Part shown: one piece after another, positions 10,037 to 18,706 of the stretch
Numbering within the stretch: the first letter of the stretch is position 1
How the letters are laid out: each line of letters starts with the position of its first letter
The notes under the pieces: model-generated
Databases searched by the model: none
What the model saw: the letters and a program-made list of their open reading frames with translations, nothing else
Told to the model about the DNA's origin: nothing
Position numbers and translations under genes: made by a program
Assembly (NCBI GenBank): GCA_950295325.1
Contig: OX485808.1
Coordinates: forward strand, 19,302,527 to 19,366,526
Length of the DNA: 64,000 bases
Direction: 5' to 3'
Origin: Polytrichum commune
Lineage: Eukaryota; Streptophyta; Polytrichopsida; Polytrichales; Polytrichaceae

Positions 10037-11031
10037 TAGCCTAAGGTAACACCACGGGCTTCCCCCATTTATATTACCTTGTTCCCTCTCAAATCCCCTG
10101 ATTAAGTCCCTCCACGCTTAGATTAAGCCTCGGGACCACCGAAGTCACCTTGCTGGTTTGCTTAGGCAGCCAGCAATCTTACACTGAACCAACTTAGGAG
10201 TAGCCGTCTGCACACTGAACCAGCTTAGGCAGCAGTCTTCACACTGAACCAGCTTGGGCAGCAGTCTTCGCACTGAACCAGCTTAGGCATCAGTCTTCAC
10301 ACTGAACCAGCTTGGGGCAGCAGTCTTCCCACTGAACCAGCTTGGGGAGCAGTCTTCGCACTGAACCACCTTAGGCAGCAGTCTTCACACTGAACCAGCT
10401 TAAGGCAGCAGTCTTCACACTGAACCAGCTTGGGCAGCAGTCTTCGCACTGAACCAGCTTGGGGCAGCAGTCTTCACACTGATAAGTAATCTCCACAATG
10501 AATCCCCTAAGCCCTAACTAATTCCAATAACCTTCCCCAACTTCCTACCTAATTTCTCTAATTAATTGCACTAAATTCCCTAACCCCTACTTACCTAACT
10601 CACACATTCTTCTTAGCTCTAAGAGCTCCAAAATCCTAGAGAGGAGAGAGAGAGGGGGGGGAGGAGAAGAGCGAATGAAGAGAGAAAAGGAGAAGGAGGA
10701 GAGGGCACCCAAGGCCACAAGCCCCTTCACAATCCCCTACTTAGTAGGACCTAATCCTATCCACTAACCTTCACCCTTTAACCAACAAGAGCATGTTCTA
10801 ATTCTAACATTTTAATCAAAGGACCTTACCCTTGCTTCCTCAAACACTACTCACAACACTCCCTAATATCATTAAGCTTCTACTTAACCACTCAAAATGG
10901 CTTAAAGCCTAAAATATAAATCCACACCAAGCCTCATTCTTTTTATACTTTTGATTGTTTCAATAACACTCCAATTGCAATTCTAAATAAATTCTAAACA
11001 TAAAACAAATATGAGCGCTCATTTTGGGTTC
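10037..11031 (-). repeat. Truncated inverted copy of the TGTGAGCC LTR-like family
   Basis: Read on the minus strand it starts near 11,031 with TATGAACCCAAAATGAGCGC, a diverged match to the family start TGTGAGCCCAAAATGGTGCC. It shares the AATGAGGCTTG-type motif with the copy at 12,183-14,246. It contains the 29-30 bp minisatellite and then stops at 10,037, lacking hairpin, small ORF and terminal box. It abuts copy 1 tail to tail. A purine-rich run (10,638-10,705) and a pyrimidine-rich tract lie inside. Confidence 0.55.
10182..10487. repeat. Minisatellite of 29-30 bp, about eleven units
   Basis: The marker ACTGAACC begins at 10182, 10213, 10242, 10272, 10301, 10331, 10360, 10389, 10419, 10448, with ACTGATAAG closing at 10478. 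Intervals alternate 29 and 30 bp. Units read ACTGAACCAGCTTAGGCAGC then AGTCTTCAC with point changes. The CAGC core resembles the cores of the 34-bp and 46-bp arrays in sister copies. Confidence 0.95.
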
Positions 11032-11299
11032 ATAGGGCCAGGGTGGAGAAAAAAAAGATCGGTGCTGGTATTTGGGAACTGAATTGCGTGGCTGGGTAGA
11101 ACAAGGGAGGTAGCACTGCTCGGTTTGGAATTTGGGGTTAGGGGGTGACACGGTCACACAACCCTTAACAAACCCCTAAGTGATGGGGATTGCTCCTAAG
11201 AGGTTAGGAATTAGGCAATAGATGAAGGGCAGTTAGGGATTAATAGTTGACTAGAACCGGAAGTAGACGTTATGGTGGCAATGATGTAAATGTTACTAT

Positions 11300-11474
11300 A
11301 GGGCATGAGTATTTCTTAATACTTAAATCCTGGTGTGGTGAATAAAAGGAGTGTGATTGAAATTAATCCTAATGGAGTATGAGCAATGTACCTTGAGGCT
11401 AAGAACATGTGAGCACTGGGCTCCCACCGAAATACAGACGCTCAAAGGTGGGGGTTTAGGGCTGACACAACTTG
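11300..11474 (+). repeat. Fragment of the TGTGAGCC LTR-like family (hairpin plus diverged terminal box)
   Basis: A hairpin AGTATTTCTTAATACTT lies at 11,308-11,324 and a diverged terminal box GACGCTCAAAGGTGGGGGTT followed by TAGGGCTGACACA at 11,440-11,474. The small ORF found between these two landmarks in other copies is absent. Confidence 0.45.
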
Positions 11475-12314
11475 ATATTCATGGACCATGATTCTTGGAT
11501 CAACTTTGAACAAATAAAATTTTAAAAATCAAAATAAGGTATAACTTTATTCAACTGATGAGTTGTGTTCAATTGCCCTAACTTCAAATTATATTTGAAG
11601 CAATGGAATTATGGTATCCGGAGTATTTATTCTCAAATCCATATCTAGGCGCATGAACATAGCTCCTTAACTGAGTAATGTTATGGGTTTGAAAGAGGGG
11701 CTAATCATGCCATCATGACATTCATGGAACTTGATTCTTGGATTGACTTTGAATAATTGGTATGGATGGCTAAAGCTAACTTATAACTTAGGTAATATTG
11801 AAAAGGGCTCTCAATTCCGACATAAAATAATTATTCTTCCCTTGAGTTTTGCAATATGTCAATCTTACATTGGTTAAGACCGATTTGAATCCCACATGGA
11901 AACTACATTCTAGCATTTGTAAAGATGAAATAAATTGCCTTCTATGGTAATCGAGACTCAAAGAACATTGTCGTGCTTAGGCCTGATGTTAATAATTGTA
12001 TAACCATTCTCAATATTAGAATCATTGAAAAAAAACCCTGGCATATACACCATAGTAGTAGGAAGGCCAATTCTTTTATGTCCATGGCATAGACGGGCAA
12101 GCATGACATGTGTGGTCCATTGGGGCCACCTATGTCATAAATTAATCATCTTGGACTTGTCTTTATTTTGGGCACAACCATTTGTGAGGCCAAATCTACC
12201 ACCCTTAAGCGTTCTAGTCCGGGTAATAGGTTTCGAGATCACATGTGTAACATAACAACTTGTGGTAACATGGGATGTACGTTCTACCTTAATGAGTTTC
12301 TAACTTAATTCAAA

Positions 12315-12503
12315 TCATGATATTTTATTAGTGTGAACCTCGTACATAGACACATCCTTGGCTTTTTCCAGAGCCCATCCCACTGCTTTTGCCACGCATG
12401 CCTTCAATGATTTCCCCCTTGCAACTTTGGTTTTGGCTGTCGATTCTTCACTGGTGCATGACACCTCGCTGAGGCTATGATGTGTTGATTCCATGAGGCA
12501 CAT
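12315..12503 (-). CDS. Small conserved ORF inside the solo LTR (62 residues)
   Basis: Minus-strand ATG at 12,501-12,503, stop at 12,315-12,317. It contains RGKSLKACVAKAVGWALEK and ends HTNKIS, matching the plus-strand ORF at 9739-9903 residue for residue over most of the last 37 positions while the DNA has diverged. It lies downstream of the LTR's TATA box (13,616-13,625) and of a hairpin at 12,517-12,534, so an LTR transcript could encode it. The N-terminal 25 residues do not match the other copy. Function unknown; it could be an LTR-encoded accessory protein or the remnant of an exon. Confidence 0.5.
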   Translation of the reverse strand: MCLMESTHHSLSEVSCTSEESTAKTKVARGKSLKACVAKAVGWALEKAKDVSMYEVHTNKIS

Positions 12504-12744
12504 AAGTTTTAATACAAGTGTTGAAAAACACTTATATAACTTAACATTACCTTCTCTTCCACAAGTCCCTCACAAATCCTTCTCAACTTCATCTCATAAT
12601 ACAACCACTAACCCAACTAGCCTAACCCTCTAGCCTAACCGAATTAGACTAATTAACCATCCTCACTAACTACAAGTAACTTAGCTTGTTGATCTAGCTT
12701 AGACTCGGGAGTGCACAACTAGTTGGAACTAGATTCCTCCTTAA

Positions 12745-12895
12745 CCCATTCGCTAAATCTAACTGGCTCTACTTAAACCAGCCGCTAAGCCTAACTGCCT
12801 CCAACTTCAAACCAGCAGCTAAGCCCGACTGCCTCCAACTTCAAACCAGCAGCTAAGCCGACTGCCTCCAACTTCCAACCAGCAACTACAAGGTT
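12745..12895. repeat. Minisatellite of about 34 bp, about four units, in the solo LTR
   Basis: The marker ACCAGC occurs at 12,777, 12,810, 12,845 and 12,878. Units read AAACCAGCAGCTAAGCCCGA followed by CTGCCTCCAACTTC. Confidence 0.85.
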
Positions 12896-13615
12896 GAATG
12901 CTTTAAATTTAACATGAATCTAGATGCTACAATTCTAAATGTCATAATTCTAAACACTATAAATTTAAATGATATAAGTCTAAATTCTATAAATTGAACA
13001 CAACGAGCTAAGCTCAAAATGCCTCAAACCAAAGATTACTCCTAATAAGTGTCAACTAACTTCAAGGATAATTAGTCTTCACGGGGGGATCACACCCCTT
13101 TACATTTCATAACCACGTGCGATAAAAGTTTGCTACCCTATATTACATGCCACAGATAATTTTTAAAATTATGATATTTTTTCTACATACACATAACTAT
13201 TGATAATATCTTTTGTATATATTTTTTAAATTTTTAGTCATCTTCATTTTTTGTAGTAATTTGTTTAGTTCAATGTTGTGTCATTCTAGTTAGAAACGGG
13301 ATGTTTTATAAAAAAAACAAATCATCAAATTTGGTTACCAATTTTTACTATGTAATAGATACTATGTATATCTACTCATGAAAAAAAAATCATAAAATTT
13401 TGAACCATTTTGGTGATCTTTTATGTAAAAAGTAGATTTTGTTTTATCGCACATGGTATTCAACTTGACAATGAAGTGCACCCCCCGTGATAGTCTTGGT
13501 TTTTTACCTTGAGACCTTGCACACACACGTGCTTCTTTCTTGTTTCCCATACACCCACACTCATAACACGTGGGGTGCCAAGGAGCACAAATGAAAGAGA
13601 GAGGGGAGAGTGAGG

Positions 13616-13625
13616 ATTATATAGT
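13616..13625 (-). promoter_or_regulatory. TATA box of the solo LTR
   Basis: Minus strand ACTATATAAT, followed by a pyrimidine-rich stretch and GCTCCTTGGCACCCCACGTG. The same block occurs at 22,292-22,301 in the plus-oriented sister copy. Conservation in two copies and position between LTR start and small ORF support a promoter. Confidence 0.55.
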
Positions 13626-13638
13626 GAGGTGAAAAGGA

Positions 13639-13990
13639 GTAGGTGAGCAACCCCAAGGCTCAAAATAAACCTTTTGATCATTTCTTACTTTGTAGGCTCT
13701 CATCATATCCTTTAAGCCTTCAAGGGAGTAGGTGAGCACCCCCAAGGCTCAAGATAAACATTTTGATCATTTCCTACTTTATAGGCTCTCATCCTATCCT
13801 TTAAGCCTTCAAGGGAGTATGTGAGCATCCCCAAGGCTCAAGATAAACATTTTGATCATTTCCTACTTTATAGGCTCTCATTCTATCATTTAAGCCTTCA
13901 AGGGAGTAGGTGAGCACTCCCAAGGCTCAAGATAAACCTTTTGATCATTTCCTACTTTGTAGGCTCTCATCCTATCCTTTAAGCCTTCAA
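13639..13990. repeat. 89-bp tandem repeat, four units, in the solo LTR
   Basis: GTAGGTGAGCA (one copy GTATGTGAGCA) begins at 13,639, 13,728, 13,817 and 13,906, exactly 89 bp apart. Units contain TTTTGATCATTTCCTACTTT and are over 90 percent alike by eye. A single related unit is found in the sister copy near 22,180-22,290, so the expansion is specific to this copy. Confidence 0.95.
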
Positions 13991-15249
13991 CTCTTAAACC
14001 AACAACATAGATCCTAATTCAAACATTTAATTCAAGGAGCCACCCTTGGTTCACCACACACTATGCTCACCTAACTTAGGAACTTTCTTCACACCGCTAA
14101 ACTTTTAATCAACCTAAGGTCTAAACATAACTTCATTCAAGCCTCATTCTTTTTATATTTTTGTGAATAATCATAAAACATCAAAACATAACTTCTAATA
14201 GTTTCAAAGGGTTAAGAACACATGTGGGCACCATTTTGGGCTCACACCATTCTCAAAATTTTATTTTAAACATTGCCATATTGTTCATTTTGACATGGTA
14301 TTTTTGGGTGGTAATTAATGTTAGTAAATTTTGTTGGTAATTTTTAAAAAATAATACAACATAATATTTTTTCTATTTTAGTGCGTCTATATTGGATGAA
14401 TGAGAGACACACTTGTATACGGTAATGTTCTCTCTCACGTTGGTGATTACTTAGGAAGGTAGCTCACACCTAGATGTAGAAGACCTCTAAAACTACACAA
14501 AAATAAAACATTCATTCACGGATATTCAATAACGAGCCACTTGGGGCCGAGGCCCCTCCGTTGGTGGGAGGAGGAGGCCCCTCGTAGGAGAGGCAGTTCA
14601 TTTCATGATCGGCGACTCGATAACAAAAATAAATAATTAAACGAATGACTTAGATTGATATCCAAGTAGTCATTGATTTTGGTCACGGTTTTTGCTATTT
14701 AACTTCTTAACTATTTATTGAAACTAGTCAAATAGACTCCATGTGTCTCATGGCTTTCAAATATGGTGATCTTGTAAATACATTTTGGAATAAAGTAGGT
14801 ATGTGAGTGATTTTTCATGTTTACTGTTGGTAATTTATTCCTTGTTGTTGATGGGCTTATACTTGTGGAGTTGTTGAAAAATGCAACGTTGCTTTTACAA
14901 ATGGCAGTCTAAAAATCATAAAATTCAACAAGTGATGATTGATCATTTCCCATCAAAGCTCAAGAATCTCCTAATTTGGACTCATGTGATGTATAGAAAT
15001 AGGTTTGCTTGCTACGATGCTTAGATGCCTCACAAGCTGAGGATAAGAGCAACATATGTAATAATCATAATTAGATTACATGAATATATACAGTAACAAT
15101 GCTCTTATTGACATAATATTTGCTTCAAGTTCTAGATAGCTAGGTTCAGTTGGGTGCAAAGGTGCAAAAGGTATTGATTGGAAGGTTGTACCATAGCTAC
15201 AAAAGTTTACAAATTGAAGACATGGAAGATGGTCAGTTCTGATTGTAGT

Positions 15250-15543
15250 ATGACATGATTTCCACAATGTGACAAAGTCTTGCTTTCCAAGACCTTGCTT
15301 GTCGGAAGAACCTTCTTTCATAGTCTTTCCAACGCCTTTGAAAGTGTCCCCTACTTTCTCCATTGTTTTGTTATTTGTTGCATCTTTAATAGCATTTTAT
15401 GTATCCTTTACTTTATCACTGATGGTATGTACTGCTTGCTTCGCCTTCTCTTTCACACCTTCAGGCTCTTGTAGTTCGTCCCTCACCAATTGCGTTTGAT
15501 CCGGATATGCTCGATGTTTATCCCAAGGATTATAATTTTTTTG
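15250..15543 (-). pseudogene. LEA-like amphipathic-repeat coding relic inside the long-armed element
   Basis: On the minus strand a frame beginning near 15,543 reads NYNPWDKHRAYPD, then a lysine-rich amphipathic stretch (KEKAKQAVHTISDKVKDT), an in-frame TAA at 15,397-15,399, then NAIKDATNNKTMEKVGDTF and KGVGKTMKEG. Regular lysine/alanine/glycine/threonine spacing resembles group 3 LEA proteins, which protect cells during desiccation. The match is to a general pattern and not to a particular gene. Its place between inverted transposon arms suggests a captured host gene piece, which is inference. Confidence 0.4.
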
Positions 15544-16727
15544 TCATTTTGAACCCTCGGTCAAGGTTTCTTTCTTTCTTTCTCCTTTTTTTTTTCCCTC
15601 CCCAATTTGATGTGACCTAATTATGAAAACATTAACAGCAAACTTGGAAGGGAAATTTTTGGTTGCACCCCATGGCATGCACCATGAACTAAAATGGCTT
15701 TTCAATTAAGTAATTACAATGTTTTCTAACAATCTATTGCCAATTTGATTTTATAAAACAATTGTGAGATTTTCACATATTTTTGGATGAAATTGTCAAA
15801 TTTCTAGTTTCAAATCATAATAACTAGGTTTCAAGTCATGAAACCGCCAATTTGGAATACATGTATACAATTTTGGACAATGTTTTATATTATCATCCAT
15901 ATGTGACTTCATCACTCGAAGGATTGTAGGCAGCACTGCTCTCTTGAGGATTTGAAAAGAAAATCATTGGAATTTTACCAATGACCATAGCCAGTACAAG
16001 CCTCCAAGTGTTTGCATCATTAAAAGTGCAAGCCTCAATGGATCTTTTTGCCCTCAATAGAGTAGATAAGGTAATGGTGTGCACTAATAGTTACTTAGTG
16101 TAGGTATAATGTAGGGGTTAGTGAAGTAACCACGTACACTACATTTACTTTAGTGAATAGAATCATGGGATTGAACTTGGCCAAATGAGGCTCCGATCAC
16201 ACCAAACTTTCCGTCTGCTTCTAGCCATGATATTGTTAGGGGATTATGTTGAGAAATAGATGTTGGCCCATTATTACAATTGGAGATGCTGACGGATGGT
16301 GCCAGTAGTGGCTGGTGTGATTAGCCCCTTGAGTCTCACTAGAAGGAGGTAGGGGTACTTTGACATGAAAACCATAGGGCCCCACAACATTAAGAACAAG
16401 GATGAGTATTGTTTAGTGACTTTTCTTCAATATATGGGAGTTGTGTCATTTCTTTGTCACACAAAAGGTTTGTGAAGATTTTCTTGTATTTAGGCTACTC
16501 ATTAGATCTAGATTTTATGTTTACTCATTCAACATGGAATCCATTCAAGCATACTAATTAGATGAACCTTTCATGTACAATATTGATTCTTGAATGTACA
16601 TGAAGTAATGTTCACTCTCTATTAGTTTAGAGATCTTCTTATAGTGATCTATTTCCCCTCTTCCAAATTGTAATATTTTTGGCTACTTGTTCAAGCTTAC
16701 TCGCTAGATTGCATATTTATTATTAAA

Positions 16728-17397
16728 TGTCCGTGAAAGAATGTTTTATTTTTGTGTAGTTTTAGAGGTCTTTTACATCTAGGTGTGAGCCACTTCCTAA
16801 GCAATCATTAATGTGGGAGAGAGAAAATAATCTTGTACAAGTGTGTCTCTCATTCATCCAACATAGAAGCACTAAAATAGAAAACGGTATGTATTGGATT
16901 ATTTTTGGTTGTCACCGACAAAAGTTACTAACAATTCCATGTCAAAATGAAGAATATGTCAATGTTTAAGATAAAAATTTGAGAGTGGTTGTGCCCAAAA
17001 CAAAGACAGGTCCAAGATGAATAATTAATAACATAGATGGCCCCAATGGACCACACATGTCATGCTTGGCCATTTTTGTCCTCTTAATGTCTATGCCAAG
17101 GACATAAAGGAACTAGGCTTCTTACTACTATAGTGTCTATGCCGGGGATTTTTTCAATGATTTTGATTTTGAAAATGGTTGTGCAGAGCTTAGCTTCGTA
17201 AGGCCTAAGCATGACAATGTTCTATGAGTCTCAACTACCATAGAGGGCATTATGTTTCATCTTTACTAGTGCTAGATTGTAGTTTCCATGTGGGTTTCAA
17301 ATGGGTCTGAACCAATGTAAGATTGGCTCATCGCAAAGGTCAAACGAAGAATAATTATATTATGTCGGAATAGAGAGCCCTTTTCAATATTATGGCC
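16728..17397 (-). repeat. Right inverted arm, uninterrupted (empty-site paralogue of the solo-LTR insertion)
   Basis: The reverse complement matches 11,795-12,182 joined to 14,252-14,533. At the place corresponding to the insertion (about 16,985-16,990) it reads GTGCCCAAAAC on one side and AATTTGAGAGTGG on the other, with no interruption. Confidence 0.85.
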
Positions 17398-18349
17398 TTA
17401 TCAACTAAAATGAGCAAATTGGGCCATTGTGAGACAATCCGTACCTTGGGAACGTGCATTGGGAACGTAGTTTATGAGCAAAATCTTGTGAAAATGACTT
17501 CATTGACAATGTTTAGAACAACAAGAAGGTCATCAAGGTAGAAAAACACATTGTTTCAAACATATTGGTTGATTCATATAAGCTACAAAGGCACATAATA
17601 CTACACAAACTAGAACTTAGGCTAGATCTAACCACAGGTGAAAGCCCATGACCAAACAACACCACATAACACATATGGAAAAATCCATAACACAAAACAC
17701 TATATTCGGTAATTGGAGACTTTTTGTTGATTTTGAGACTATTTAAGGACGTGGCTTTCACAATTGTAGGAAGGAAAACAATATAAAGATGCTATGTTCC
17801 CAATTTTGGATACATATATGAGACTCAAATGCATGGAACTACACAAACGTAAATAAGAAAATGGGATCTTGGGGGGGGTAGTCATTGGTTGGAGTAGCAA
17901 TATATGTGCGAACAAATGATAGGGTATTTTAAAAACATGGGAGCAAAATTTTATAATTGGGCTTAAGAGTAATATAGGGTATCAAAAATGACATTGGACA
18001 TCTTTAAAATACTATAGGGTATGGAATAATAGGTAATTTGGAATTATAAGTAATGCAAGCCATTTTTCTATTAACCCAAAGTAGAAATTTACATAATGAT
18101 AGCATGTGAAAAAAAGAAGAGAATTGAAAGTAATACCCCCCTATAAAATAGTGGTTGTTCGCACCTATATCCTTAACTTTTTAACACACTGCCCCCCCCG
18201 AGAATGGGATATATGAAAACATTTGCATATACAAAATCGATATCATATTTATTGAGTAGGGTTGAAGTACAAAATACATGTGGAATATCCAATATTAGGC
18301 CAAAGTCCTAGAAATATAATCCCACAACTAATTGTATATTAATAATAGC
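17398..18349. other. AT-rich stretch, no gene seen
   Basis: Two poly-G/C runs (17,871-17,878 and 18,193-18,200) and a short segment at 17,700-17,755 that is the inverted match of 25,485-25,555 (AGACTTTTTGTTGATTTTGA against TCAAAATCAACTAAAAGTCT). Nothing coding recognised. Confidence 0.45.
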
Positions 18350-18706
18350 CTATACATTTGGATCATGAATACGACTCACTATTTTTATTTTTGCAATAGC
18401 CTTTGCGGCCATTTCTTTTTCTTTTGCTTTAATGGCATCCATGGCTCTAAAGATCTCGGACCCGCGGCTGTAACCTTGTTTATTGACTGGTCCCGAATAT
18501 GTGCCATTTGCCCATATTTGCTGACCCGCTACCGATTTGTGGGTTGTGGTATTGTGAGTGGAATACGAATGCGTTTGGAAAACTGAATGTCTTGCACTCT
18601 TCCATAGGGCCAAACAACGATCAGACTCGCAAGAAGCAGTCTTCAGTGTTCGCCTATCCAATGACGAAGTCGAGGATGACCGGCCCACATTCGTGTATAT
18701 TGGGGT
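18350..18706 (-). other. C-terminal exon of the FCP1-like locus, duplicated in part at 25.04 kb
   Basis: The acceptor AG lies at 18,707-18,708. The tail contains QQIWANGTYSGPVNKQGYSR followed by an EIFRAM motif and a lysine/alanine-rich helix. A plus-strand segment at 25,043-25,168 encodes the same motif with substitutions (WKNDTYSGPVNKNGYSR, EIFRAM, then a stop). Confidence 0.6.

Larger units (their letters stand above)
12183..14246 (-). mobile_element. Complete solo-LTR-like insertion (2,064 bp), TG...CA ends, CCATT target duplication
   Basis: On the plus strand it runs from TGTGAGGCCAAA (12,183) to TTTGGGCTCACA (14,246), so the ends are 12-bp near-perfect inverted repeats with TG...CA termini. 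CCATT flanks it on both sides (12,178-12,182 and 14,247-14,251), the 5-bp duplication typical of LTR elements. The inverted paralogue near 16,985 reads straight through with CCACT at the same place, which is an empty site. Minus-strand order is: start, TATA box, 89-bp array, 34-bp array, hairpin, small ORF, terminal box. No internal retroviral domain is present, so it is a solo LTR or a small non-autonomous element. Confidence 0.88.
11795..17397. mobile_element. Putative DNA transposon with long inverted arms, carrying an LEA-like relic and interrupted by a solo LTR
   Basis: The left arm (11,795-12,182, continuing at 14,252 to about 14,533 once the inserted LTR is removed) is the inverted match of the right arm (16,728-17,397). 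The arms share, for example, GAAAAGGGCTCTC near the outer ends and GTGTAGTTTTAGAGGTCTT near the inner ends. Arms are about 670 bp; the loop is about 2.2 kb. Long arms around a captured coding fragment suit a Mutator-like or foldback element. I did not find a convincing 9-bp target duplication, so the class is uncertain. Confidence 0.6.

Noticed and set aside
10182-10487. CRISPR-like array of short repeats
   Set aside because: Units are contiguous 29-30 bp repeats without unique spacers, in a eukaryotic repeat-rich setting; it is a minisatellite.
11555-11620. Hammerhead ribozyme (CTGATGAG core)
   Set aside because: CTGATGAG at 11,566 is not followed by a stem and GAAA; stems I-III cannot be drawn.
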